The position numbers were made by a program, and so were the translations under genes. Of a DNA stretch of 64,000 nt, positions 30,603-40,199 are shown in pieces. The notes beneath the pieces are model-generated. The model saw only the letters and a program-made list of their open reading frames with translations, searched no databases and was not told the origin of the DNA. Within the stretch, counting starts at the first letter, position 1, and every line of letters begins with the position of its first letter. Source of the DNA: Prevotella sp. (GTDB taxonomy: Bacteria; Bacteroidota; Bacteroidia; Bacteroidales; Muribaculaceae); NCBI GenBank assembly GCA_023666665.1, contig JAMPBN010000001.1:1059404-1123403 (forward strand), given 5' to 3'.

Positions 30603-32412
30603 CGGAGTAGTGTAGGAGGACGCGGCGGTAAGAGTTGAAGATTTTGGATTTGCTGACGAAGCCGACGTAGCGTCCTTGGTCGTCGACTACCGGGAGGTTC
30701 CACGCTCCCGTGTCGTCAAAAGTTTTCATTACCGTTTCCATGTTCTGACCCAAAGTGATTTTAGCTGACGGTATGGTCATAAACTTGTTGACATACATTC
30801 TGCGATAGAGGTCGGGGCGAAACATTATGTTGCGGATGTCGTCGAGAAGAACCACCCCGACGAGCATCTCGTCTTTGTCAACCACAGGGAAGAGGTTGCG
30901 CGTTGAGTGTGCAATCACATCGCACATCTCTTTCAGACACATATCGGGACTGACTTTAAGGAAGTCCGTCTCAACCACCGAATCCATTTTCAGCAGCGTC
31001 AACACGGCCTTGTCCTTATGGTGCGTGAGTAGTTCGCCGCGCTGGGCCAGACGCATCGTATAGATGCTGTAAGGCTCGAAGAATTTAATGGTGCCGTAGG
31101 CAATGGTGCTGACAATCAACAGCGGCAGGAACAGATTATAGCCACCCGTCAGTTCAGCAGTTAGGAAGATTCCCATCAGCGGCGCGTGCATTACTCCGCT
31201 CATCACTCCAGCCATACCCATCAGAGCGAAATTCTTTGTGGAGAGATTCAGCGCAAAGAAGTCGTTGATGGCATAAGCAAACAGGAAGCCGGTCAAACAA
31301 CCCACAAAGAGCGAGGGCGCAAATGTGCCGCCCACGCCACCTGCGCCGTTGGTGGCCGAAGTGGCAAATGCTTTGAGCAGAATAATTGCAAAAATAAAGA
31401 AGATAACGGCCAGCGACGAAGTGCTCTCGTGGTAGAACACTGAAGCCTCGACAATCTGATGCGGATCGCCGCCGAGCAGGTCAATGATGGCTCCATAACC
31501 CTCACCGTAGAGCGGCGGAAAGAGGAACACGAGCAGAGAGATAATCGAGCCGCCGAAGGCAAACTTTATCCATGGATTTTTCAGTTTGGAAAACATATTT
31601 TCCATCATATTCATCACCTTGGTGAAGTAAAGCGACGAGAAGCCGCAGACTATACCGAGAAGAATAACGTAGGGGATTCGGGCGGTTTCAAACACCTCGC
31701 TCTGAATGAAAAAAAACTCGAAATCGTAACCCGAAAAAGAGTATGCCACCGTGGCCGCCGATATTGAGGCGATGAGTAGCGGCATTACCGACGCGGCTGT
31801 CATGTCAATCATCAGCACCTCCAGCGTAAACAGCATACCTGCAATCGGAGCCTTGAAGATTCCCGCAATGCCGGCAGCTGCCCCGCATCCAACCAGAATC
31901 ATCAGCACCCGGGGTGACAGGCGCAGCCACGACCCCAACTGCGACCCGATGGCAGCACCGGTGTAGACTATCGGACCCTCGGCGCCGACCGAGCCGCCAA
32001 AGCCAATGGTAATGGAACTGGCAAAGAGCGAGCTGTACATATTGTGGGCCTTCAGTCGCGACTTATTCTGCGAAATGGCCTGAAGCACGCGCGTAACGCC
32101 GTGGCTGATATTGTCTTTCACCACATAGCGAACGTATAGTGACGCTATCAATATGCCGATTACTGGAAAAACAAAATAGAGATAATTGCCGCCCACGGCT
32201 GAGAAACTTCCTGTCAGAGCGTGGGCAATGAAATGTATCAACCCCTTGAGCAGCAAAGCGGCAAAGCCGCAAAGTATGCCCACCACGAGCGCCACGATGA
32301 GTACGAAGTTCTTCTCCTTAATATGGTGTTGCCGCCAATGCAGAAAGCGTAGCATCAGGCGGTTAACTCTTTCGGATTTATATGCAAAATGTTCGGTCGA
32401 AGTTTCAGACAT
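30595..32412 (-). CDS. CLC-type chloride channel/exchanger with CBS pair
   Basis: A 605-aa inner-membrane CLC protein. The anion-selectivity segments are present: GGSVGAEGPIVYTG (about 139-152, gating Glu145), GVGGTFAPSLFVG (the GxFxP block) and the C-terminal membrane part MHAPLMGIFLTAELTGGYN. Two cytosolic CBS domains follow (about 450-600: DMCLKEMCDVIAHSTRNLFPVVDKDE and a second ending FVSKSKIFNSYRR), which usually sense adenine nucleotides. The ATG at 32412 (MSETSTEH) was chosen; the longer open frame runs into the neighbouring glycosyltransferase gene and is Ser/Thr-rich antisense-like sequence. Channel versus Cl-/H+ exchange cannot be settled from the motifs alone. Confidence 0.92.
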   Translation of the reverse strand: MSETSTEHFAYKSERVNRLMLRFLHWRQHHIKEKNFVLIVALVVGILCGFAALLLKGLIHFIAHALTGSFSAVGGNYLYFVFPVIGILIASLYVRYVVKDNISHGVTRVLQAISQNKSRLKAHNMYSSLFASSITIGFGGSVGAEGPIVYTGAAIGSQLGSWLRLSPRVLMILVGCGAAAGIAGIFKAPIAGMLFTLEVLMIDMTAASVMPLLIASISAATVAYSFSGYDFEFFFIQSEVFETARIPYVILLGIVCGFSSLYFTKVMNMMENMFSKLKNPWIKFAFGGSIISLLVFLFPPLYGEGYGAIIDLLGGDPHQIVEASVFYHESTSSLAVIFFIFAIILLKAFATSATNGAGGVGGTFAPSLFVGCLTGFLFAYAINDFFALNLSTKNFALMGMAGVMSGVMHAPLMGIFLTAELTGGYNLFLPLLIVSTIAYGTIKFFEPYSIYTMRLAQRGELLTHHKDKAVLTLLKMDSVVETDFLKVSPDMCLKEMCDVIAHSTRNLFPVVDKDEMLVGVVLLDDIRNIMFRPDLYRRMYVNKFMTIPSAKITLGQNMETVMKTFDDTGAWNLPVVDDQGRYVGFVSKSKIFNSYRRVLLHYSDD

Positions 32413-32419
32413 AACTATA

Positions 32420-33850
32420 TTATTTGCCGCTGCCGGAAATGACGGTGTTGATGGTGTGGAGGAGGATTTTGATGTCCGTGATGACGGAGATGCTTTCGAG
32501 GTAGATGAGGTCGTAGCGCAGACGCTCAATCATCTGGTCGACGGTGGAGGCGTAGCCGTAGCGTACCTGTCCCCAGGAGGTGATGCCGGGGCGCACCTGA
32601 TAGAGCATCGGGTAGAGGGGCACTCGCGCGGCTATCTGTTCGGCAAACTCGCGGCGCTCCGGGCGAGGACCCACGAGTGACATCTCGCCGCGCACTACGT
32701 TCCAAAACTGCGGCAGCTCGTCCAGGCGATACTTGCGCATAAAGCGGCCAAAGCGCGTAACGCGCGTGTCATTGTCGGTGGTGAGCATTATGCCATCAGC
32801 CTCTGCATCTGTTACCATTGAGCGGAATTTGATGATGCGGAACGGTTTGCCGCCTCGTCCCAGACGAGTCTGGCGGAAAAATACGGGCCCATGAGAGTCG
32901 AGTTTGATTTTAATAGCCAATACGGCAAAGAGCGGACTCAAGGCTATGAGTGCTAACGAGGAAAATACCACGTCGATGGCTCGCTTTACATTGGCAGTCG
33001 ATGCCGAGATATTGGGCGAAGAAATGCACACCAACGGCTCACCCATAACGTTGAAGTGGCGACCCGAAGCAAAAGCTACCGTGTTGATGTCGGGAGCAAG
33101 AAACAGCGAGCCGCTCAAGTCATTTGCCAGGCGCATGAACTCCGCAAGATTTATCCCCTCGCTGATTGCCCGGGGGGTGAGGATGAGGTGGTTGATGGCG
33201 TGGTCCGCACAGTAGCGGCGCATTTCGCTGCGGTCAATGATGCCGATTGGGCTGCAATCTGTCTCTACCTGCACCTTGCCGCCCAACCGCACGAATTTCA
33301 CAACGTTGATGCCCATTCCCTTGGGCAATGAGTTTATGCGCCGGGCAAGGCCGAGAGCATCGGAATCCGTGCCGAGCATCAGTGCGCCATCGGTGTTGTG
33401 GCGGTCGTGGACTCCTTTAACCACTATTCGCGTAATAAGGAAGCGCCCGGTATAAACGCAAATAAAAATCAGTGCGGCGGCAATAAACAGATGCTCAAAC
33501 ACTATGGAGCGCCGCCAAGGGGAGTCGTTGACTACGGCGAGGAAAAACACCGTCAACGACCCCAAGATTGCCGACCATAATGTCGTTATAAGTTCCTGGG
33601 CACGTGAGCGGAAACTCGCGTCGTTGTAATACCCTGATAACCAGTATATTCCCATTAATAGAATTGGGAAAATAATCTGTCCGCCCCAAATGGTTGCCAG
33701 AGAGTAGAATGATGAAAACGGCGGCCGTTGTGGCAGTTCGGACCAACGGAAAACGTTAAACAGAAAAATCGCCATCCCACTTGTCAGCAGGTCTGTCAGA
33801 ACATAAGTCCACCTGAGTCGATTTCTGATTTTAACGTTGAGAGTCAGCAT
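32420..33850 (-). CDS. Polyprenyl glycosylphosphotransferase (WcaJ/WbaP type) for surface polysaccharide
   Basis: A 476-aa membrane enzyme with four N-terminal membrane segments (about 12-150), a Rossmann-like middle and the C-terminal phosphoglycosyl transferase domain. The last has KRAIDVVFSSLALIALSP, GPVFFRQTRLGRGGKPFRIIKFRSM (Asp/Glu dyad region), LRKYRLDELPQFWNV-like KYRLDELPQFWNVVRGEMSLVGPRPE. It transfers a sugar phosphate, typically glucose- or galactose-1-P, to undecaprenyl phosphate to begin a capsule or exopolysaccharide unit. No capsule locus surrounds it; its neighbours are Sua5/YrdC and the CLC gene, and it lies within a housekeeping cluster. Confidence 0.93.
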   Translation of the reverse strand: MLTLNVKIRNRLRWTYVLTDLLTSGMAIFLFNVFRWSELPQRPPFSSFYSLATIWGGQIIFPILLMGIYWLSGYYNDASFRSRAQELITTLWSAILGSLTVFFLAVVNDSPWRRSIVFEHLFIAAALIFICVYTGRFLITRIVVKGVHDRHNTDGALMLGTDSDALGLARRINSLPKGMGINVVKFVRLGGKVQVETDCSPIGIIDRSEMRRYCADHAINHLILTPRAISEGINLAEFMRLANDLSGSLFLAPDINTVAFASGRHFNVMGEPLVCISSPNISASTANVKRAIDVVFSSLALIALSPLFAVLAIKIKLDSHGPVFFRQTRLGRGGKPFRIIKFRSMVTDAEADGIMLTTDNDTRVTRFGRFMRKYRLDELPQFWNVVRGEMSLVGPRPERREFAEQIAARVPLYPMLYQVRPGITSWGQVRYGYASTVDQMIERLRYDLIYLESISVITDIKILLHTINTVISGSGK

Positions 33851-34419
33851 CTTATGATTGCTATGCGGGCATCTTCCGTCAGTTTGATTATTGTGGATGT
33901 TTTGCGCGAGGCGCGGGGTGCGCGCCCGGAAGTACAGACGTAGTCCACGCCGTTTTTAATCTCAGGAGAGATTTCGGCGAAATTTTTTGGCGTTGGTTGG
34001 CCGGAGATGTTGGCCGATGTGCTGACCAGCGGCTTGCGCAGTCGGCGGCAAAGTTCGCGGCAGAATTCATCGTCGGGAATGCGGATGGCCAGAGAGCCAT
34101 CTTCGGCGGGCAGGTTTGCAGCCAATGGAGGCACGTAAGCCCCATCGTAAATCACCGTTAGCGGCTCCACGGCAGCGTCGAGCAGCTCGTAGGCCACTGC
34201 GGGTACGCCGCCCACCCAGCGCTCCAGGGAATCCGGGCTGTCAAGCAGGCATATCAACGCTTTGGCGTCGCTGCGCCGCTTGAGCGCAAAGATGCGCTCC
34301 ACGGCTGCGGCGTTGGTGGCATCACACCCTATGCCCCACACCGTATCGGTAGGGTAGAGTATGACACCGCCACGTTTCAGCGTCGCCAGGGCGTTGTCGA
34401 TGTCATTGCGGTCAATCAC
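33844..34419 (-). CDS. L-threonylcarbamoyladenylate synthase (Sua5/YrdC family)
   Basis: A 191-aa single-domain YrdC/YciO-type protein. It makes threonylcarbamoyl-AMP from threonine, bicarbonate and ATP, the first step of the t6A modification of ANN-decoding tRNAs. Conserved: ILYPTDTVWGIGCDATN (about 17-33), the KRR basic patch in ALKRRSDAKALICLL, SLAIRIPDDEFCREL and PLVSTSANISGQPTP near residue 135. Start and stop are both overlapped (ATGA with DPP III, 7 nt with the glycosyltransferase), supporting coupled translation. Confidence 0.94.
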   Translation of the reverse strand: MIDRNDIDNALATLKRGGVILYPTDTVWGIGCDATNAAAVERIFALKRRSDAKALICLLDSPDSLERWVGGVPAVAYELLDAAVEPLTVIYDGAYVPPLAANLPAEDGSLAIRIPDDEFCRELCRRLRKPLVSTSANISGQPTPKNFAEISPEIKNGVDYVCTSGRAPRASRKTSTIIKLTEDARIAIIRC

Positions 34420-36410
34420 TTTACGCTGTATTGCTTCGAGTAGCGGAACACCTGCGGCAAGTAGTCTTCGGTATAACTTACCTTTACGTCGGTGATTTCG
34501 CCGTTGGAGTCAAATTCGGGGGTGTAAACCGGGTTTACAAAGCCCTTGTAGGGAGCGATGTTTAGCGCGGCATAGCGGTCAAGCACTTCCTTGTGGAGTT
34601 CCGGGTTAACCTTTACGCCGTAGGTTTCCACGAGCAGGCGTCCGGCTTCGTAGTCGCCCTCGCTCTTGATGCGCTGGATTTCGGCGAGGAGGTTACCGAA
34701 AAGGTCGCGCAAGGCCTCGTAGTCGTTGACTTTGACGTAGGTTTTGCCGTTTTCTTTCACCAGTTCAACAACGTTGTTGGCCTGACCTTTGTCGAACACC
34801 CATTTTGCTATGAGCTGACGGTTGCGCATGTGGGCCTCTTCAACGTCCTTGCCCGGTTCGATGCGAACGAGCTGAGTCATCAAGCCGTTCATCATATACT
34901 TGTAGTATTCAGCCTTGTACGCGTCGGGATTGTCGAGCAGTCCAAGCTCAAGCAGCTTGGGGTCGGCGAGGTAGTAGAGCGCGAAGAGGTCGGCGCGAGC
35001 TTCTTCAAGGGTTGAGCCGTGGGCCTTGAGCGCATCGGGGTCAACGCCGGGGAGCAGACGGCCGGAGGCGTGACCGAGACACTCGTGGAGGTCGGTGTGG
35101 AGATTGTCGGTGATAAAGCCATAGTTGTCGAGCAGGTCGCGGGTGGCCTGATCAATCACGAACTCCTCGTTGAAGCCGTTGCCGTGGGCGGCGATGTCGT
35201 AGGCCTCGGTGATGTTCTCGAGGGTAACGGACTTGGAGCCGTGGGCGGCGCGTATCCAGTTGGCGTTGGGCAAGTTGATACCGATGGGAGTTGCGGGATA
35301 TGAGTCACCGGCAAGGATTGCTGCGGTGATAACCTTGGCGCTCACACCCTTAACCTCGGGTTTGCGGAAACGAGGGTCAACGGGCGAGTGGTCTTCAAAC
35401 CACTGTGCGTTTGAGCTGACGGTTTCGGTGCGGTGGCTGGCCTTTTGGTTCTTGAAGTTGACGATGCTCTCGTATTGAGCGGTCATACCCAGAGGGTCGC
35501 CGTAGCTTTCAATGAAGCCGTTGATGAAGTCAACGTCGCTCTGAGTGTCTTCAACCCATGCGATTGAGTAGTCATCAAAAGTTTTCAGGTCGCCGGTTTC
35601 GTAGTAGGAAATCAGCAGGTCGATGTACTTCTTCTGAGCATCGTTTTCAGCGTATTGCGAAGCTTTTTTCAGCAGTTCAACAATTTTGGAAATCTGCGGG
35701 CCGTAAACTCCGCCGACTTTGTAGACCTCCTCAACAATGGTGCCGTCGGGTTGCTTTACCAGGCGAGAATTCAGACCGTAGCTAACCGGGGTTTCTTCTT
35801 TGGGGTCTTTTAGCTTGGCATAGTACTCTTCAACTTCCTGCTGGGTAATACCGCCGCCATAGAGGTTGCATGCCGAGGTTTGGATTAGGTCTACGCCATC
35901 GGCCTGATTTACGCGCTTGGGCATAACCTCCGGATTGAAGATTACCTCGCAGAGATAGTCATAATTCTCAGGCTTCTGCTCGCCGATTTGAGCGTCGAGC
36001 CATTCGCGAGTGAATGCGGGCTGGAACTTGTCCATGCTGTAGTGGTGATGAATGCCGTTGGCAAACTCCACTTGCTTTACGTAGGTTTCAAAAGCCTTGA
36101 AATTCTCGTCGTTCTTGTCGCCGGAATAGTTTTGGTAAACGCCCTCAATAAGGTCGCGAATCGGCAGGTTGGCGGCGCAGTTCTGATCCCAGATAATGTC
36201 GCGGCCGGCAAGTGCGGCCTCAGTCAGGTAGTATACCAGGCGCTTTTGGTTGATGCTGAGTGAGTCGAAGTCGGGTACGGTGTAGCGCAGCACTTCTATG
36301 TCGGCAAAGCGGTCAACGGTGTAGTCAATCTCCGGGTCCGGAGTGGCGTGCTTGCAGCCAACCAGTGTGGCCGCACACAAAGCAATGGGCATGATGTTTT
36401 TGAGTTTCAT
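34416..36410 (-). CDS. Dipeptidyl peptidase III (M49) lipoprotein
   Basis: A 664-aa zinc metallopeptidase that removes dipeptides from the N-terminus of short peptides. The zinc motif is HECLGH (442-447), the Bacteroides-type HExxGH variant in place of HELLGH, and the second zinc Glu is in EEARAD (469-474). The N-terminus MKLKNIMPIALCAATLVGC is a lipoprotein signal with Cys19, so unlike cytosolic eukaryotic DPP III the enzyme should sit in the cell envelope and feed on peptides there. It follows the RlmI-like gene by 3 nt and overlaps Sua5/YrdC by 4 nt. Confidence 0.95.
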   Translation of the reverse strand: MKLKNIMPIALCAATLVGCKHATPDPEIDYTVDRFADIEVLRYTVPDFDSLSINQKRLVYYLTEAALAGRDIIWDQNCAANLPIRDLIEGVYQNYSGDKNDENFKAFETYVKQVEFANGIHHHYSMDKFQPAFTREWLDAQIGEQKPENYDYLCEVIFNPEVMPKRVNQADGVDLIQTSACNLYGGGITQQEVEEYYAKLKDPKEETPVSYGLNSRLVKQPDGTIVEEVYKVGGVYGPQISKIVELLKKASQYAENDAQKKYIDLLISYYETGDLKTFDDYSIAWVEDTQSDVDFINGFIESYGDPLGMTAQYESIVNFKNQKASHRTETVSSNAQWFEDHSPVDPRFRKPEVKGVSAKVITAAILAGDSYPATPIGINLPNANWIRAAHGSKSVTLENITEAYDIAAHGNGFNEEFVIDQATRDLLDNYGFITDNLHTDLHECLGHASGRLLPGVDPDALKAHGSTLEEARADLFALYYLADPKLLELGLLDNPDAYKAEYYKYMMNGLMTQLVRIEPGKDVEEAHMRNRQLIAKWVFDKGQANNVVELVKENGKTYVKVNDYEALRDLFGNLLAEIQRIKSEGDYEAGRLLVETYGVKVNPELHKEVLDRYAALNIAPYKGFVNPVYTPEFDSNGEITDVKVSYTEDYLPQVFRYSKQYSVK

Positions 36411-36413
36411 AAA

Positions 36414-37601
36414 TTATTCAACTTGTAAAATTAATCCCTTGAGGTATTCTCCCTCAGGGTGATAGATGTTTATGGGGTGGTCTGCAGGTTGCGTGAGTTG
36501 ATGTAAAATTCTTACTTTTCTCCCCGTAGAAGCCGCTGCCGTGAAGACCGCCAAGCGGAACTGCTCGCGGCTCACTGCCTGTGAGCAACTGAACGTGAAG
36601 AGTATTCCTCCGGGGGCAATCTGCTCGATTGCGCGGGCATTGAGGCGGCGGTAGCCGATGAGGGCGTTGCGCAGCGCCGAGCGGTGTTTCGCAAATGCCG
36701 GCGGGTCGAGAATTATCAAGTCGTATTGCCCCTTTTTGATGTCGGCAAGATATTTGAACGCATCGACGGCAAAGGCCTCATGGCGCGCGCAGCCCGGGAA
36801 GTTGAGCTCCACGTTGGCGCGGGTGAGCTCCACGGCCTTGCCCGAGGAGTCAACCGAGTGCACGAGGTTCGCACCGCCGCGCAAAGCATAAACGGAAAAG
36901 CCACCCGTGTAGCAGAACATATTCAATACGTTGCGCCCCTGCGAATAATGCTCCAACAGGGAGCGGTTGTCGCGCTGGTCAACGAAGAAACCCGTTTTCT
37001 GTCCTCGCAACCAGTCAATGTTGAAACTCAGGCCGTTCTCCATCGCTACGCTTCCAGAGTATTCCCCGATAATATATTCGTTTTGCGGGTCGAGGTGAGC
37101 CTTATATGGCAGGGTAGTTTCGGATTTATAGTAGACGTTGCTCACTGCAAGTCCCGGGATTTCGGTCAATGCCGTCGCTATGATGTCGCGACAGAAGTGC
37201 ATCCCCGGTGAGTGTGCCTGAACCACAGCCGTCGTGCCATAAACGTCGATCACCAAACCGGGCAGAAAGTCGCCCTCACCGTGAACCAGACGATAGGCGT
37301 TGTTATCTTCGCGAATGAGTTTCAGAGCTTTGCGAAGTTCAAAGGCTGCCGCAAGGCGTTCGCTGAAAAATGCTTCGTCAATCTCGCGAACACGGCCAAA
37401 CTCCAGCATTCTCACAATAATCGACCCAATCTGATAGTGGCCGATGCCGAGTAGTTCGCCGGAGGCACTGCGCACCTCCACCACGTCGCCTTCTTCAATA
37501 TTTTCGGGCTGCGAGGCTACCGCCCCGGAAAATACCCAGGGGTGAAAGCGTTTCAGCGAGTCTTCTTTCCCTCGCTTCAGGGTTATAACAGGGTAATTCA
37601 T
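36414..37601 (-). CDS. RlmI-like class I rRNA (cytosine-C5) methyltransferase
   Basis: A 395-aa SAM-dependent methyltransferase with an N-terminal PUA-like RNA-binding domain (about 1-80, KRFHPWVFSGAV) followed by the THUMP-like/central region and a Rossmann domain. GFFVDQRDNRSLLE, NVLNMFCYTGGFSVYAL (SAM motif I, about 225-240) and DLIILDPPAFAK (catalytic DPPAF, about 300) match RlmI. FTFSCSQAV carries a second Cys typical of m5C methyltransferases. The likely target is a cytosine of 23S rRNA; the exact base is inferred from the family. It overlaps rseP by 4 nt. Confidence 0.92.
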   Translation of the reverse strand: MNYPVITLKRGKEDSLKRFHPWVFSGAVASQPENIEEGDVVEVRSASGELLGIGHYQIGSIIVRMLEFGRVREIDEAFFSERLAAAFELRKALKLIREDNNAYRLVHGEGDFLPGLVIDVYGTTAVVQAHSPGMHFCRDIIATALTEIPGLAVSNVYYKSETTLPYKAHLDPQNEYIIGEYSGSVAMENGLSFNIDWLRGQKTGFFVDQRDNRSLLEHYSQGRNVLNMFCYTGGFSVYALRGGANLVHSVDSSGKAVELTRANVELNFPGCARHEAFAVDAFKYLADIKKGQYDLIILDPPAFAKHRSALRNALIGYRRLNARAIEQIAPGGILFTFSCSQAVSREQFRLAVFTAAASTGRKVRILHQLTQPADHPINIYHPEGEYLKGLILQVE

Positions 37602-39028
37602 CTGAAGAATCTGAGTATATCGTTGAGGTTAGCAAAGAGCAGCAGAGCCAACAGAAAGTAGAATCCCACCTGTTGCGCAATCTCCATAAAGCGGATGGAT
37701 GGCTTGCGGCGGGTGATAACCTCGGCCAGGAGGAAGAGCACATGGCCGCCGTCGAGCGCCGGAATCGGCAGAATGTTCATAAACGCAAGCGCTATAGACA
37801 GGAATGCCGTAAGGAACCAGAAGCTGTACCAATTCCACTTGTCGGGAAACATACTGCCCAGCGCTCCGAAGCCGCCAAGGCTCTCCGCGCCCTCTTTGCT
37901 GAACACGTGGGTCATTGATTTGGCGTAATTACCTAAGGTGGAGGTGCCGAGTTCCCAGCCGGCAGGTATAGATTCAAATATGCCGTATTCCTTTATGAAT
38001 ACCGGATATATGTTGGTAATGGGCGTGAGCGTAAAACCAAGTTTACCCCCCTCGGTGGGCGTTGCGGTCAGCGTCAGCTCCTTGCTGTTGCGCAAAACTT
38101 TCACATCAACAGTTTTGCCGCCATATGCCGCTAATGCCGGAGTCAGCTCGGTGTAAGATGGCGTGAGGCTGTCGCCCACGGCTATGATACGGTCGCCTTT
38201 CTGCATTCCGGCTTCATATGCCGGTTGCCCCTTGAGCGGTTCGGCAATCACCACGGGCAGACGGTATGCAAAGAACCCTTTGTCTTTGTTAATCTGCATC
38301 AGAAAGTCGCCCGGCAACGCAATGTCTATGGTGTCGCTGCCGTTGCGAAGCACTGTCACGGTCTTGGCCTGCGCCATTTCCATCATCACGTTGGGGGTGT
38401 CGGCCTCAATATCTTTACCATTGGCTTTCAGTGGAATGTCACCGTTTTGAAATCCTGCGGCCAAAGCGGTGGGAACATAGTCCATCCCCTCGGCGGCATC
38501 ACGGAAGTGAATGCACCGCTCGCCATATGAAAAAGTCAAACCCACGTAGATTACTATTGCGGCAAGAAAATTGAAAATCACTCCGCCGGTCATTACCAAC
38601 AGGCGCTGCCATGCCGGCTTGGTGCGAAACTCCCAGGGCTGCGGCTCAGCCGAGAGTTTGCTGGCATCTTGCGTCTCGTCAATCATCCCGGCAATTGCGC
38701 AATAGCCGCCGAGCGGAATCCAGCCGATGCCGTAGATTGTCTGTTTCCACCCCGGCACTTTATTTCCGGTTTCAGTGTAGTTTTGGCCCACTTTGAAGCT
38801 CAGTAGCGGGTGTGGTTTTTCCTCTTTGTCCATCCACGTGCCTATCTCAAGGCACCCCTGTTCGGGTATGTATCTCACCAGCGAGAAGCGCGGATTGAAA
38901 AACATAAAGAACTTTTCTACTCTGATGCCGAATATGCGGGCAAATATATAGTGGCCGAACTCGTGGACTATCACGAGCAAACTCAGCGCTAAAATCAGTT
39001 GTGCGGCTTTTATCAGGAATGTTTCCAT
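37598..39028 (-). CDS. rseP: Site-2 intramembrane zinc protease
   Basis: A 476-aa intramembrane metalloprotease that cleaves regulated membrane proteins such as anti-sigma factors. HEFGH (22-26) in the first membrane segment supplies two zinc His and the catalytic Glu. The third ligand is the Asp of NILPIPALDGGHVLF near residue 430. Two PDZ-like segments are in between (around 200-360, with AYEAGMQKGDRIIAVGDS). The protein is larger than E. coli RseP in its periplasmic loop, as is common in Bacteroidetes. It lies 4 nt into the RlmI-like gene and its start overlaps the dxr 3' end by 16 nt. Confidence 0.94.
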   Translation of the reverse strand: METFLIKAAQLILALSLLVIVHEFGHYIFARIFGIRVEKFFMFFNPRFSLVRYIPEQGCLEIGTWMDKEEKPHPLLSFKVGQNYTETGNKVPGWKQTIYGIGWIPLGGYCAIAGMIDETQDASKLSAEPQPWEFRTKPAWQRLLVMTGGVIFNFLAAIVIYVGLTFSYGERCIHFRDAAEGMDYVPTALAAGFQNGDIPLKANGKDIEADTPNVMMEMAQAKTVTVLRNGSDTIDIALPGDFLMQINKDKGFFAYRLPVVIAEPLKGQPAYEAGMQKGDRIIAVGDSLTPSYTELTPALAAYGGKTVDVKVLRNSKELTLTATPTEGGKLGFTLTPITNIYPVFIKEYGIFESIPAGWELGTSTLGNYAKSMTHVFSKEGAESLGGFGALGSMFPDKWNWYSFWFLTAFLSIALAFMNILPIPALDGGHVLFLLAEVITRRKPSIRFMEIAQQVGFYFLLALLLFANLNDILRFFR

Positions 39029-40191
39029 AGGTTTTCTACAAGGGCGGAGGCTAAATTACGTGCCTCGGTGTTTGATTCTATGTAGTCTTGCAGGGTGGGG
39101 TGGCTCACAAAAGTTGCGCACTCCACAGTCTGCATTATCAGCGGGTAAATATCAGTGAATTTTATGCGGTCTTGACGGAACGCAAGGTTTGCAATCTCGT
39201 TGGCAGCATTGACCACGCACGCCGTGTTTCCTCCGCGCTGCATTGCATAGTGGGCAAGCGTCAGGCAGGGGAATTTTTTCTCGTCGGGAGCTTCAAAAGT
39301 CAGTGTCTGATAGTCGGCAATGCTGAGCGGCCGCTCGCCGGTGGGGCGGCGCGCTTTTGCTCCGAGAGCGTAGCTGATGGGCAGGTGCATATCGGGGATG
39401 CCGAGTTGCGCCTTGACTGCTCCGTCGGTAAACTCAACCATTGAGTGTACAATACTCTGCGGGTGAACCACTGCCGTAATCTGCTCCGGGCGCATATCAA
39501 AGAGCCATCGGGCCTCAATTAGTTCAAAGGCCTTGTTGAGCATAGTTGCTGAGTCAATGGTGATTTTTGCCCCCATATCCCAGTTGGGGTGTTTCAGTGC
39601 CTGAGCTGCCGTAACGTTCGGAAGCATTTCGGCAGGTAGCGAGCGAAACGGTCCGCCCGAAGCAGTGATTATCAGTCGGCTTACCCTCTGCGGGTCTTCG
39701 CCCTGCAGGCACTGAAATATTGCTGAGTGCTCCGAGTCTACCGGATAGACTTTCGATTTTGAGCTTTTTAGCAGTTGCGTGATCAACTCGCCGGCTACCA
39801 CAAGAGTCTCCTTGTTGGCCAAAGCGATGTCTTTGCCCGCCTCTATAGCGCGAATCGTGGGCAGTAAACCCGAGTAGCCCACCGTTGCAGTGACTACCAT
39901 ATCTACGTCTTCTGCCTCCATTTCAGCCAATATGGCAGCTTCTCCGGCACTGATTTCAATGCCGCTGCCGCTGAGTGACTGACTCAACGCACCATATTGC
40001 GAGTCATCGGCAATGACCACGCGGCGTGGGCGATACTTCAGCGCCTGTTCCGCCAGGGGGGCAACCCTGCTGCCGCCAATGAGCGTCACGCACTCAAATT
40101 CCGAGGAATTGCGCTCTATAATATCTAAAGTTTGCGTTCCGATTGACCCTGTGGAGCCAAGTATAGCAATGCGTTTTTTTGATTGGTTCAT
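39013..40191 (-). CDS. dxr: 1-deoxy-D-xylulose-5-phosphate reductoisomerase
   Basis: An enzyme of about 392 aa of the MEP isoprenoid pathway, converting DXP to MEP with NADPH. Motifs: GSTGSIGTQTLDII (NADPH loop), VDSEHSAIFQCLQG and ASGGPFR (substrate/metal site), NWDMGAKITIDSATMLNKAFE and HPQSIVHSMVEFTDG. The preferred start is ATG at 40191 (MNQSKKR). An in-frame GTG at 40197 lies only 2 nt from the TAACTTTG element, and the transcript probably begins after it. It is the first gene of the twelve-gene cluster ending with aguB. Confidence 0.96.
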   Translation of the reverse strand: MNQSKKRIAILGSTGSIGTQTLDIIERNSSEFECVTLIGGSRVAPLAEQALKYRPRRVVIADDSQYGALSQSLSGSGIEISAGEAAILAEMEAEDVDMVVTATVGYSGLLPTIRAIEAGKDIALANKETLVVAGELITQLLKSSKSKVYPVDSEHSAIFQCLQGEDPQRVSRLIITASGGPFRSLPAEMLPNVTAAQALKHPNWDMGAKITIDSATMLNKAFELIEARWLFDMRPEQITAVVHPQSIVHSMVEFTDGAVKAQLGIPDMHLPISYALGAKARRPTGERPLSIADYQTLTFEAPDEKKFPCLTLAHYAMQRGGNTACVVNAANEIANLAFRQDRIKFTDIYPLIMQTVECATFVSHPTLQDYIESNTEARNLASALVENLWKHS

Positions 40192-40199
40192 ACTCACCG

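Noticed and set aside
32413-32529. N-terminal extension of the CLC gene
   Set aside because: Ser/Thr-rich sequence that is the antiphase of the glycosyltransferase C-terminus; a normal start exists at 32412.
38041-38055. C6 run as a further copy of the G-tract element
   Set aside because: It lies within the rseP coding sequence and has no TTAAC/GTTAA palindrome beside it.
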